A stretch of 47,628 nt of DNA from a virus, in the IMG/VR virus record IMGVR_UViG_3300036831_000023, positions 1-47,628 of that record, one strand, 5' to 3'. Under the pieces are notes generated by a model that saw only the letters and a program-made list of their open reading frames with translations, did no database searches and was not told where the DNA came from. The position numbers and the translations under genes were made by a program. Shown one piece after another: positions 19,242-27,524 of the stretch (position 1 is its first letter; each line of letters begins with the position of its first letter).

Positions 19242-19784
19242 ATGGCGAAGACCAAAGTCAAGTTGCCGTACAAGAAGAAGTACAAGGACGACTTCGGTCG
19301 CATCCACCTTGATTGTGGTATCATCATCCCAAAGCCCCAGATTCATCTACCAGAAGGTGTAGATCTTGCTCAAACAGGTGGTAATCTCAAGACCGTTCTC
19401 TTCGCTAAGGGCAAACTAATTAACATGGGCGTTGCGACGATTGGCTCTGGTGTGTCGGCTGTAGCAAGTCTTGTTACAGCAGGCTATCAGTGGTTAACGT
19501 GTATCGCTCGTATCGGTAATGCAACTACTCCAGCAGCTGCACTTGGTGATTGTAACTTCGGATTGGGGCTTTTTGAGGATGACGGTACGACGACTGTGCC
19601 ACCTAACAGTGGTGCTTTTTCAGGTGTTGATCTGACTGTTATCCCCGCCGCCTTCACTACCCCATATGCGTTTCGAGGTTTGCGATATAACCTCGCCGGT
19701 CTTGATATGGTGAGGGCTATTCTTAACAACGCTAACGCTGGTGCTTTGCAGGGCGGCACTGTCACCTACTTCCTCCAGGGCTAA
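19242..19784 (+). CDS. Beta-rich probable minor virion protein
   Basis: 180 residues, ATG at 19242. Basic start (MAKTKVKLPYKKKYKDDFGR), then beta and Gly/Ala-rich segments, e.g. GVATIGSGVSAVASLVTAGY and GGTVTYFLQG. The last 40 residues could pair with the fold of the preceding protein. No motif recognised. Probably virion-associated by position and composition. Confidence 0.62.
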   Translation: MAKTKVKLPYKKKYKDDFGRIHLDCGIIIPKPQIHLPEGVDLAQTGGNLKTVLFAKGKLINMGVATIGSGVSAVASLVTAGYQWLTCIARIGNATTPAAALGDCNFGLGLFEDDGTTTVPPNSGAFSGVDLTVIPAAFTTPYAFRGLRYNLAGLDMVRAILNNANAGALQGGTVTYFLQG

Positions 19785-19811
19785 TGACGATAGTGGGCGG
19801 AAGGGAGTTAC

Positions 19812-20108
19812 ATGGCTGAGGAAGTTCGTATTCTTACTCAGACGATGGATGTCCTTGCCGATCCCGGTCTCGTCTATGATGAGAGTGGTGGCATCGTCGA
19901 GGTTGCTCCTGATGGTACCCGTCGTAACGTCGGCGAAGAGATGCGCTACGTTCACGGTCCTGGTAAGGTGACGGTCGTGGATGGCGACTTCACCACACCG
20001 CCCAACGACGGTGCGCACGCTATCTGCTGGGATGACACGGCAGCTCGCGCTTACTTCTCAGTACGTGCTAACGGCGCCTGGCACGTCATGGCAGGCCCTG
20101 TCGCGTGA
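19812..20108 (+). CDS. Small hypothetical protein
   Basis: 98 residues, ATG at 19812 after GGAAGGGAG. Beta-rich: VYDESGGIVEVAPDGTRRNV and ARAYFSVRANGAWHVMAGPV. The end resembles short surface domains found in phage tail proteins. Overlaps the next GTG by four bases. Function unknown. Confidence 0.62.
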   Translation: MAEEVRILTQTMDVLADPGLVYDESGGIVEVAPDGTRRNVGEEMRYVHGPGKVTVVDGDFTTPPNDGAHAICWDDTAARAYFSVRANGAWHVMAGPVA

Positions 20109-20356
20109 TACACATCTACCACATCTTGCAGTGGACCTGGGGCGGCTTGCGCTTCCGTTCAGGCGCAGCTGGATACAACATCTTCTCAGGTCCGCTGCCG
20201 GACGTGGTGTTCATTTCCATCATCGTCGGTTGGTGGCGCAAGCACAACTGTCACGTGCATCGCTGCTGGCGCATTGAATGGCATCCGCATCCAGTACACG
20301 GTCACCCCGTTTGTCGTCATCATCACCCCCACAGTGAGGCGATTCATGCAAGTTGA
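20105..20356 (+). CDS. Small membrane protein with Cys/His-rich tail
   Basis: 83 residues from a GTG at 20105. A hydrophobic segment (DVVFISIIVGWW) is followed by RKHNCHVHRCWRIEWHPHP and GHPVCRHHHPH, a dense Cys/His cluster facing the cytosol. Proteins of this pattern are common just before terminase or tail genes in actinobacterial phages, with unknown function. Its end overlaps the terminase start by 11 bases. Confidence 0.7.
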   Translation: MIHIYHILQWTWGGLRFRSGAAGYNIFSGPLPDVVFISIIVGWWRKHNCHVHRCWRIEWHPHPVHGHPVCRHHHPHSEAIHAS

Positions 20357-21812
20357 AGTATCCCTCGACTACAAGGCTAACCCCAAGCAGCGAGTTTTCC
20401 ACGGTATGCAAGCTAAGTACCGTGGATTCTGTGGGGGGTGGGGTAACGGTAAGACGACTGCTGGCTGCGTCGAGACCTTCATGCGCCTTATGGAGTTTCC
20501 GAAGACTGAGTGTATCATCGCCCGTAAGACGCGCCCTGAGCTCAAGGCTACCACGTGGAAGATGTTCATGCAAGGCGACACGTCCAAGGACGGTTGGCAT
20601 GGGGTGCCTAAGGAGTGCATCAAACTTTACAACCGCTCCGATCTCTACCTTGAGCTCGTGAATGGTAGCGTGGTGCATGGCGTGCCGCTCGACGATCCCG
20701 CCAAACTCGAGAACTACAACCTTGGTCTCTTCTGGGTAGATCAGGCGGAGGAGATTGAGGAGGATATCTTCCTTAAATTCCACGGTCGCCTTCGTCAGCA
20801 GGAGGCGCCTCGCGAGGGTTTGCTCACGTTTAACCCTAACGGACACAACTGGCTGTGGCGGCGATTCATCGACTCGAACCGCTCCCACAGTTTCGCACGT
20901 CAATACGGCTGTGTCGAGGCGACGCCGTTCGATAACCCGAACCTCCCGGAGGACTACCTTGAACAATTCGAGAACCTCCCTAAGCATTGGTATGAACGGT
21001 TCGTTATGGGGTCTCATGAGGTCTTTGTGGGGCAGATCTTCACGGATTACAACCCCGATATCCACGTCATCGACCCCTTCCGAATTCCCTCTGACTGGGA
21101 GCGATGGTCATGTTTCGATCCCGGGCTTCGTCACGAAGGTGCCCTGTCTTGGGTGGCCCGTGACTATGAAGGCAACGCATACTACTACCGTGAGGTCGTA
21201 GAGGCGGGGCATGATATTGCTTGGTGGGCTGATCGGTGGCTTGAGGAGGAGATGGTCAATGACGCGTGGGGTGGACCTGACGAAGACATCTACCGTCGAC
21301 TTGTTGGACCTGAAGCCAGGATCAGGGCCCAAACTGACGGCAGATCAGTTATCAGCCTACTCAACGACGCTGGAGTCTTTCCTGAGTTCTCTGATCGTGA
21401 CCCCACCGCTCGGATATCCCGGATCACCGAGTACCTACGACCCACTGTGGGACATGTACCCCCATTCGGGTATGTGGATGAGGCCGACGTGGCAGCGCCT
21501 CGGCTATATATCTTCTCCACTTGCGCTAAACTCCAAGAATGGCTCCCACAGTACAGATGGAAGCCGCAGCGGACGAACTTTACTGAAGAAGATACTCCCG
21601 AAAAGCCGCGCAAGAAAGACGACCACAACATCGACTGCCTCGGACATATCCTCGTTGCTTTTGATGACGAATCTCCTATGCTGGAGGGACGGGATAGACC
21701 GCGTCGTAATGCCGAGGATAGACTTCTGGATGAGCATTTCGAGGCCGAACTTGCCGCCGCTGGCGGACGCATCCGTGGCAAAGGTTACAGAGGTAGGAGC
21801 GTGATGGTGTAA
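20346..21812 (+). CDS. terL: Terminase large subunit
   Basis: 488 residues from the ATG at 20346; a longer reading to 20274 overlaps the previous gene and is rejected. N-terminal ATPase: Walker A CGGWGNGKTT (29-38), arginine-rich IARKTRPELK, Walker B and catalytic LFWVDQAEEIEED. The C-terminal RNase H-like nuclease starts at WSCFDPGLRHEGALSW (first metal Asp), and continues to KKDDHNIDCLGHILVAFDD with the last Asp. It packages DNA into the prohead through the portal. The small subunit is probably the 15754-16242 gene. High confidence from motifs, length and position before portal. Confidence 0.95.
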   Translation: MQVEVSLDYKANPKQRVFHGMQAKYRGFCGGWGNGKTTAGCVETFMRLMEFPKTECIIARKTRPELKATTWKMFMQGDTSKDGWHGVPKECIKLYNRSDLYLELVNGSVVHGVPLDDPAKLENYNLGLFWVDQAEEIEEDIFLKFHGRLRQQEAPREGLLTFNPNGHNWLWRRFIDSNRSHSFARQYGCVEATPFDNPNLPEDYLEQFENLPKHWYERFVMGSHEVFVGQIFTDYNPDIHVIDPFRIPSDWERWSCFDPGLRHEGALSWVARDYEGNAYYYREVVEAGHDIAWWADRWLEEEMVNDAWGGPDEDIYRRLVGPEARIRAQTDGRSVISLLNDAGVFPEFSDRDPTARISRITEYLRPTVGHVPPFGYVDEADVAAPRLYIFSTCAKLQEWLPQYRWKPQRTNFTEEDTPEKPRKKDDHNIDCLGHILVAFDDESPMLEGRDRPRRNAEDRLLDEHFEAELAAAGGRIRGKGYRGRSVMV

Positions 21813-22430
21813 ATGTACGACTTCTCGGACAACAACGCCGGTCGGGTTAATTGGAAAGAGATCTACGCCAGCGGTACGCGTCGCATCTACCTTAAGCGGG
21901 GTGGTAGTGAAGGTCGCGCAGCTAGTTTCGCTGACCCGACGTTTGTACCGCGTCTTAACGCCGCTCGTAAGGTAGGACTCGAGGTTGGCCCGTACTACTT
22001 CCATGAGCCTCGTCGGCATTCGCCGAAAGAGGAGATGGACGCGGTCCTCGGCCTCCTCGCGCATCATCATCCCAAGCTCCTGCCGCTGGCGATGGATGTT
22101 GAGTGGGGCACTGCAGACAAGGCTGCGGGTGCATGGGTGTGGGAGTTCGCTACATTGTGGAAGCACCACGTCGGTCATCTGCCGATCTTCTACAGTTACT
22201 ACTCTTTCGCTCAGGACCTCGAATTGCCTGATGCGGCTGCAGAGATGCCGTTGTGGCTCGCGGGGTATGGTCGTGACGACGGCAAGGAGTACCCATACAC
22301 CGTGCCGCACCCTTGGCGGCGAGCCACTGCACATCAGTATACAACGAAGGCTCGTGTCCGTGGGATTACGGGGACTGTCGACTTGACTCACGTCCTCGAT
22401 GGCACGGCTTTCGACTCTCGGATCTGGTGA
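21813..22430 (+). CDS. GH25 muramidase (endolysin)
   Basis: 205 residues, ATG at 21813 directly after the terminase stop. Glycoside hydrolase family 25 signatures: YDFSDNNAGRVNW at the N-terminus, RIYLKRGGSEG, GPYYFHEP, and PLAMDVEWG with Asp95 and Glu97 as the catalytic DxE pair, then LPIFYSYYSF and PLWLAGYG. These enzymes cleave the N-acetylmuramic acid bond of peptidoglycan. No signal peptide or separate wall-binding domain is present. Its place between terminase and portal, away from the holin-like genes, is unusual; it may be the lysis enzyme or a virion-associated muramidase. Confidence 0.9.
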   Translation: MYDFSDNNAGRVNWKEIYASGTRRIYLKRGGSEGRAASFADPTFVPRLNAARKVGLEVGPYYFHEPRRHSPKEEMDAVLGLLAHHHPKLLPLAMDVEWGTADKAAGAWVWEFATLWKHHVGHLPIFYSYYSFAQDLELPDAAAEMPLWLAGYGRDDGKEYPYTVPHPWRRATAHQYTTKARVRGITGTVDLTHVLDGTAFDSRIW

Positions 22431-22438
22431 GGAGGCAT

Positions 22439-22759
22439 ATGTTTCTCGTAGAGACAATGACGATGGCGCCTAATTGCTGCCTTACGTGCGGCAAGGGCAA
22501 CACGCCAGATGGTCGAACCGGTGTTGTAGGACCGTTCGTCGATCTCGCTATCGATTATAACTGGGGCGATTCGGGGTATATGTGCAGCGATTGTGTCGCG
22601 AAGCTCGCTGTGCTCTTTGGGTGGATCTCCCCTGACACTAAGAAGGAGCAGGATCTCAAGATCGCGAAGCTCGAAAAAGAGATCCACGACCTCAATGCGG
22701 ACATGGATCGCCGCCGCCTACGCGAAAAGAAGGTTCTGAGAAAGGCGAGAATCGCGTGA
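22439..22759 (+). CDS. Small zinc-binding, coiled-coil protein
   Basis: 106 residues from the ATG at 22439 after GGAGG. CCLTCGKGNTP and YMCSDCVAKL give two C-x2-C knuckles, a four-Cys zinc site, followed by a coiled coil (EQDLKIAKLEKEIHDLNADM) and a basic tail. Similar small proteins occur before portal genes in actinobacterial phages. Function unknown. Confidence 0.7.
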   Translation: MFLVETMTMAPNCCLTCGKGNTPDGRTGVVGPFVDLAIDYNWGDSGYMCSDCVAKLAVLFGWISPDTKKEQDLKIAKLEKEIHDLNADMDRRRLREKKVLRKARIA

Positions 22760-23172
22760 CTTGGGCTGCTCTAAGCATTGCTGCGTTCGTTGCGACTGTT
22801 TCCGTTGTCGGTGCAGTCGTGATCGCCGTAAAGCTCTCTAGAAATGCCGCAGATGAAGCCGCGCGTTACGTCACAGCGCACGCTGAAACGCTTGCGTCCC
22901 TCGAGAGGGTCCACGACAAGAACATGCAACAGCTTTCGACTATGGCGGATCGTTTCATGGCCCTCGACTTCTCACAGTTCAAGAGCTTCCAGATGTCGGA
23001 GACTGCTGAGGAGGGCTCTTTCGAGCTGCCTGACGACCTCGTTCGGATCGAGCGACCGATGCCGGGTGGTCGTACTGCTGTCGTAGGCGAGCGCGAGGTA
23101 GAGCTTATGCGCCAGCGGGTCGAAGAAGAAGCACTGCTGCGTGAGGATTTCCCACCTGAGGACGATCTGTGA
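22756..23172 (+). CDS. Membrane-anchored hypothetical protein
   Basis: 138 residues from a GTG at 22756 overlapping the previous TGA. Residues 5-27 are a membrane anchor (LSIAAFVATVSVVGAVVIAV), then a helical stalk (AARYVTAHAETLASLERVHD) and an acidic C-terminus rich in Glu. Such a layout could tether an assembly factor to the membrane. Function unknown. Confidence 0.65.
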   Translation: MTWAALSIAAFVATVSVVGAVVIAVKLSRNAADEAARYVTAHAETLASLERVHDKNMQQLSTMADRFMALDFSQFKSFQMSETAEEGSFELPDDLVRIERPMPGGRTAVVGEREVELMRQRVEEEALLREDFPPEDDL

Positions 23173-25394
23173 GAATCGGCCAGGCCACTAACGAGAAAGA
23201 ACTTCTCTCCGCGTGTAAGAACGCTCGGGAGCGGCGGCTTATGGCACGTCGCGCGCACGAGGTTGTTTGGTGGAATAACATAGCTATGATCGCCGGGGAT
23301 CACTATGCCACCTTCAATCCGAACATGGCGCTCTTCGAGGACCGCGATCCTAACTTCGACACCGAGTACATGGATAAAAAGCCTCGTATGGTCGTTAACC
23401 ACAGCCTGTCTGTGGCGCGTACCGAACTTGCGAAGCTCACTAAGAGCGACCCGATCATGGAGGTCGTTGCAAACTCAGATTCGCCACAGGACATTGCTGC
23501 GGTGAGAGTGAGTAAGGCTGCTCTGAACTACGTAGAGTGGAAATTCCGCCTTAAGAAGCTGCGTAAGAACGCAGTCTGGTGGATGCTCGTTGGTGGCGTA
23601 TGCGGGGTGAACATCGGGTGGGACTACTTGAACGAGCAGGCAGGGTTTATGTCCTACGTTATCGACCCCTCCACGGGCGATGCGACATTTAACCCCGACC
23701 GTAAGAAGGAAATTCAGGACATGGTAGACTCGGGTGAGCTTGACAAGTTGCCTGAGGAGAAATTGCCGCTCGGTGAGCTTGAGTACAAGCTCTATACCAT
23801 GTTTCAACTATTCCCCGACGAGAATGCCCTCGACTTCGAGGAGATCAGGGATCTAATCACTACCGAGGTCATGGACATTGATACGCTTCGGGGTATCTAT
23901 GGCAAGCAGGTCGACGGCATCATGCCTGAGGATACTCAGCTTGGTGTCATGGAGCGCCGTATGATGCAGCGTATCGGGGCGATCAATCCTCTCTACGAGC
24001 AGCGGGACCTTAATGGGGTTTACATTCACACCTTCTGGCTTGAGCCGGGGGTGTATTCGGGTAATAAGTTCCTCAAAGATGGCATCTACATGCGGTGGTG
24101 TCAAAATAAGATCCTCGATTGCTCCAATGGGTTTCCGTACCAGGATGGTCGGCTGCCGTTCGTGTTCTTCCAGCACATCCCCAGTGCCACAACGATCTGG
24201 CCTGACACCACAGTGAATCAGATTCGCCAGCTTAACCTCGAGGTGGACAAGACAACGTCACAGCTCGTGGAGTCTAAGGACTACATGGCGAATCCGATGT
24301 GGCGTATCCCGACGCAGTCTAAGGTCAAGGGACAGATTAAAGCTGTGGCGGGAGGTATTATTCGCTATGTTCACGTTCCAAATGTTCCTCCACCCGAGCC
24401 GATTCAGGGCCTCGAGATGCCGGCGCAGGTGGAATCCCTACTTGCCGGTCTACGCGAACAGATATTGGACATCTCTGGTCAATCCGAGGTTTCCCGCGGC
24501 CGTGTCCCGACTGGCGTTCGTTCTGGGGTGGCTGTCGCTTACCTGCAGGAGGAGGACGATACCAAGCTTGGTCCGACAGTGTTGCAGATGGAGGAAGCAA
24601 TCGCTGTGATGGGTAGCATGACGCTAGAACGTATCGCTCAGTTCTACACCCAGCAGCGCACCATTCGCTTCTACAAGCCTGATGGGCAGTTCGACGTGAT
24701 TAAGTTCCGTGGTACTGACCTCAAGAACAACACCGATGTCCTCTGTCAGTCGGGTAGCGCGATGCCGAAGATGAAGGCTGCACGCCAGCAGTACACGCTT
24801 GAGCTCGTATCTCTGGGGATTCTCACAGATCCTAAGGAGATTAAGGATGAGCTCGATCTTGGTGCAGGTGAGCCTGATAACGACGATAAGAACCGCGCGC
24901 AGGCAGACCGTGAGAACAACATCATGCTCCACGGCCTCGACCTTAAGATGTTCACCATGCCTAATAACCCCTCGGATGAGCAGGTACAGCAGACTGTGTC
25001 AGCTGCGGTGCCGGTCAAGGCGTGGCAGAATCATCAACTCCACATCGAGCGCCACACCTCGCAGATGATGGAGGAGGAGTTCGATCAGCTTCAGATCAAG
25101 AATCCAGGCATTGCGCGCCTCTTCGATGAACATGTAGCGATGCATCAGCAGTTTATCCAGGCGCAGCAGCAACAGCAGATGCAGTTGATGCAGGCTGCTA
25201 AGGGTGCACCTGAGGGCACGGGCGGTATGACACCTAACACCAATGGTAATGGCGCGCCACCAGCACCTTCTGGATTCACGCGGCAGATGTCGCCTGTTCC
25301 GGATATCATCGGGGGTGGGGTAACGCAGCTCACGACCCGCGTCGAGCGCCCCACGGCCGGTCTCCGAGCGCCGTCCGGTGGGCCACCCCCGTAA
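23169..25394 (+). CDS. Portal protein
   Basis: 741 residues from a GTG at 23169 (GAGGA upstream). Long helical protein with WWNNIAMIAGDHY, KPRMVVNHSLSVARTELAKL, and AQFYTQQRTIRFYKPDGQF, in the size range of P22/podovirus-type portals. The C-terminal 110 residues are Gln-rich (QQFIQAQQQQQMQLMQAAKG) then Pro/Gly-rich, which could form the internal barrel or disordered tail. It forms the dodecameric DNA gate. Position after terminase and before scaffold supports it. Confidence 0.9.
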   Translation: MRIGQATNEKELLSACKNARERRLMARRAHEVVWWNNIAMIAGDHYATFNPNMALFEDRDPNFDTEYMDKKPRMVVNHSLSVARTELAKLTKSDPIMEVVANSDSPQDIAAVRVSKAALNYVEWKFRLKKLRKNAVWWMLVGGVCGVNIGWDYLNEQAGFMSYVIDPSTGDATFNPDRKKEIQDMVDSGELDKLPEEKLPLGELEYKLYTMFQLFPDENALDFEEIRDLITTEVMDIDTLRGIYGKQVDGIMPEDTQLGVMERRMMQRIGAINPLYEQRDLNGVYIHTFWLEPGVYSGNKFLKDGIYMRWCQNKILDCSNGFPYQDGRLPFVFFQHIPSATTIWPDTTVNQIRQLNLEVDKTTSQLVESKDYMANPMWRIPTQSKVKGQIKAVAGGIIRYVHVPNVPPPEPIQGLEMPAQVESLLAGLREQILDISGQSEVSRGRVPTGVRSGVAVAYLQEEDDTKLGPTVLQMEEAIAVMGSMTLERIAQFYTQQRTIRFYKPDGQFDVIKFRGTDLKNNTDVLCQSGSAMPKMKAARQQYTLELVSLGILTDPKEIKDELDLGAGEPDNDDKNRAQADRENNIMLHGLDLKMFTMPNNPSDEQVQQTVSAAVPVKAWQNHQLHIERHTSQMMEEEFDQLQIKNPGIARLFDEHVAMHQQFIQAQQQQQMQLMQAAKGAPEGTGGMTPNTNGNGAPPAPSGFTRQMSPVPDIIGGGVTQLTTRVERPTAGLRAPSGGPPP

Positions 25395-25429
25395 GTCTAA
25401 TAGTGTCATACGAGAGAGGAGGGTAGTAC

Positions 25430-25954
25430 ATGGCAAGCACCAAGACCAAGTCCGCTACGAAGCGTAAGGTCACTGCAAAGCGGACGCGTAAGGCGAAGCC
25501 TCCGACTGTTGAGCAGCTCAATCAGCCTGCAGATGCTTCGTCGGAGAACGCTGTACCACTCGCAGAGGGGCAGAAGACGACTCCTGGTAAGAAGTTGTCG
25601 AAGCCACACAAGCTCCGAATCGTGGTCGGTGGTAATCCCGGGACAGTACCCGCGGAGGATCAGACGGCCTACGAGGGTGAGGACATGCCAGCCCTCACCG
25701 GTGAGACGTGGGTCGTGCTTGGTGAGCACGAATCCGTCCCCGAGCGGTATCAGGGCAGCATCGCTGCGGTGATCGACCCGATCCCGATTGCTCGTAAAGA
25801 GGATCCGGTGACCGGTGCAGTGAAGGAGTACACTCATCCGGATGCGGAGCTTCACGTCCGCGAACGGTCGCAAGGCGCAGAGCTGTGGATTCCGCTCGAC
25901 GCGGTGAAGCAGATCTCGCTCAACGGTCGCCCCGGAGTTACGAAGGGGCTATGA
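25430..25954 (+). CDS. Hypothetical head-region protein
   Basis: 174 residues, ATG at 25430 after GAGGAGGG. Basic N-terminus (KTKSATKRKVTAKRTRKAK) then a folded part with RIVVGGNPGTVPAED, TGETWVVLGEHESVP and ELWIPLDAVKQISL, probably a beta domain. Located between portal and scaffold, so likely a head assembly or DNA-binding virion protein. Not recognised. Confidence 0.65.
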   Translation: MASTKTKSATKRKVTAKRTRKAKPPTVEQLNQPADASSENAVPLAEGQKTTPGKKLSKPHKLRIVVGGNPGTVPAEDQTAYEGEDMPALTGETWVVLGEHESVPERYQGSIAAVIDPIPIARKEDPVTGAVKEYTHPDAELHVRERSQGAELWIPLDAVKQISLNGRPGVTKGL

Positions 25955-26247
25955 TGAAAGACAGTTCGCTCCACAACTTGGACAACGCACTCGCTCGCGT
26001 GAGCGATAAGATGGTGCACACCGACAAGGGGTCCTTTGTGCGAGTGGACGATCTAAAGGAGGCAATGGCCGATACACGAGAGGCCATGATCGAGGAGGCG
26101 CTTAGATCGCGTCCTCGAACGATGAGGGAAGCGAAGAGGATGGCACGTCAGGACCCGGAGCTGCAGAAAGCTTTCAGCTACGACCGGATGGAGCCCCCTG
26201 GTCGCTCCGTACCTGCTACAGAAGTCCGAACGTCGTCGAGGACGTAA
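25951..26247 (+). CDS. Small helical head-region protein
   Basis: 98 residues from the ATG at 25951 overlapping the previous TGA (ATGA; a second ATG follows at once). Helical and charged (VDDLKEAMADTREAMIEEAL; MREAKRMARQDPELQKAF). Possibly a small scaffold partner. Not recognised. Confidence 0.6.
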   Translation: MMKDSSLHNLDNALARVSDKMVHTDKGSFVRVDDLKEAMADTREAMIEEALRSRPRTMREAKRMARQDPELQKAFSYDRMEPPGRSVPATEVRTSSRT

Positions 26248-26278
26248 AGCGTAGGCTTCTGAGAGGAGATGATTCGCT

Positions 26279-27166
26279 GTGGGTAACATGGCTGATGAGG
26301 TAGCTCGTCGTATGAGGGAAGATGGTGTAGACCTCGCCAATACTCCCGAAGGGGAGTTTGGCAACGACGAGAGAACTCCAGCACCGGGTACCGGAGAGGA
26401 AGGCCGTTCTAGATCGCCTGCGGAGGCGCAAAATACCGATAGGCAGAACGAGCCTGGACCGATTCCGTACTCGCGCTTTCAGGAGGTAAATGCCGAACGA
26501 ACCGCTCTGAAGGAAAGATGGGGCGTGCTCGATGAATACGGCATCGAACCGGACTCCGCGGTTCGACTGACCCAGTTCGAGAGAGCCTACCAGGCGGATC
26601 CCACTGGTGTTCTCGCATCCATGATCGACAATCTCACCGACTTGCCTGACAGTCGAAAGGCGGCGCTCAAGGAGCTCCTAAGCTCCCAGTCGAACCAGAC
26701 TAAGCGGGCGGGTGAGGGTGAAGATGAGGGTAATGAGGACAATAGATCGTTGCCGCCTGAGGTGAAAGAGGCGCTTGACTATGTCCGCCGTTCTCAGGAG
26801 CGTGACAGACAGGCCGAGAGCAATGCACGTCTCGACGTCGTACTGAGTCATTGGAAGTCGCTCGACGAGAAGGACAACATCAAGTTCTCTGATCGTCAGA
26901 AGCTGCAGTACGTTCAGACCGCATCCGCTATGGGGGGTCACAAGACTCTTCAGGATCTGTCTGAGGCTGCACGCAAGATGGCGCTGGAGGACCGCGATGA
27001 ACTCCTGGGAGGAGCGATTCAGAGGCCGAGAACGGAACGGCCCTCAACGGTATCCGGTGGTGGAGTTCTCCGTAGTGACGCCATCGTCCCCAAGACGATG
27101 CCAGAGGCGAGGAAACTCATCGAAGCAGATATCGCAGCGGGTCGTTTCCCAGACCTATCACCGTAG
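26279..27166 (+). CDS. Probable scaffold protein
   Basis: 295 residues from a GTG at 26279 (AGAGGAG 12 bases upstream; ATG at 26288 is possible). Highly charged and helical, low in aromatic residues, with a disordered N-terminus (PAPGTGEEGRSRSPAEAQN) and a C-terminus that ends PEARKLIEADIAAGRFPDLSP. Composition and position immediately before the capsid genes are typical for scaffold proteins, which guide prohead assembly and are then released. Confidence 0.75.
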   Translation: MGNMADEVARRMREDGVDLANTPEGEFGNDERTPAPGTGEEGRSRSPAEAQNTDRQNEPGPIPYSRFQEVNAERTALKERWGVLDEYGIEPDSAVRLTQFERAYQADPTGVLASMIDNLTDLPDSRKAALKELLSSQSNQTKRAGEGEDEGNEDNRSLPPEVKEALDYVRRSQERDRQAESNARLDVVLSHWKSLDEKDNIKFSDRQKLQYVQTASAMGGHKTLQDLSEAARKMALEDRDELLGGAIQRPRTERPSTVSGGGVLRSDAIVPKTMPEARKLIEADIAAGRFPDLSP

Positions 27167-27174
27167 GAGGCTAG

Positions 27175-27513
27175 ATGGCACTTGCTTACGCACAGGTGAA
27201 GCCTCAGCCGCGTGATGCCTGGGGGCAGTTCGAGGTACGCATCGTGGATATCACTCTCGACGGGGCATACGCCGCGGGTGGTTACGCGATTACTCCACAG
27301 CAGGCGGGTTTCGGGGCGAATGGTGTGATCCTCTTCGCTATTCTCCCGGAGATTGCAGGCTATGCACTGGAATGGATTCCTGCTACACAGAAGCTGATGG
27401 TGAAGCAATCTGGTGCAGTAGTCTCATCGCCGAACGCGGAAGTGCCTAACAACGCAGCCGGCATCAACGGCTTGATTCCGAGAGTCATTTTTCTCGGATA
27501 TGGAAACGGCTAG
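27175..27513 (+). CDS. Probable head decoration protein
   Basis: 112 residues, ATG at 27175 after GTAGGAGG. Beta-rich (FEVRIVDITLDGAYAAGGYA; LEWIPATQKLMVKQSGAVV; LIPRVIFLGYGNG). A small protein at this position, between scaffold and major capsid, is often a decoration or cement protein. Inference from position and size. Confidence 0.6.
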   Translation: MALAYAQVKPQPRDAWGQFEVRIVDITLDGAYAAGGYAITPQQAGFGANGVILFAILPEIAGYALEWIPATQKLMVKQSGAVVSSPNAEVPNNAAGINGLIPRVIFLGYGNG

Positions 27514-27524
27514 GGAGGTAACTG

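Noticed and set aside
20274-20345. Upstream extension of the large terminase
   Set aside because: Overlaps the membrane Cys/His gene by 72 further bases and lacks a ribosome site; the ATG at 20346 starts the family-like sequence.
21504-22457. Leftward 317-residue frame under terminase and endolysin
   Set aside because: Antisense to two clearly recognised genes and Arg/Ser-rich.
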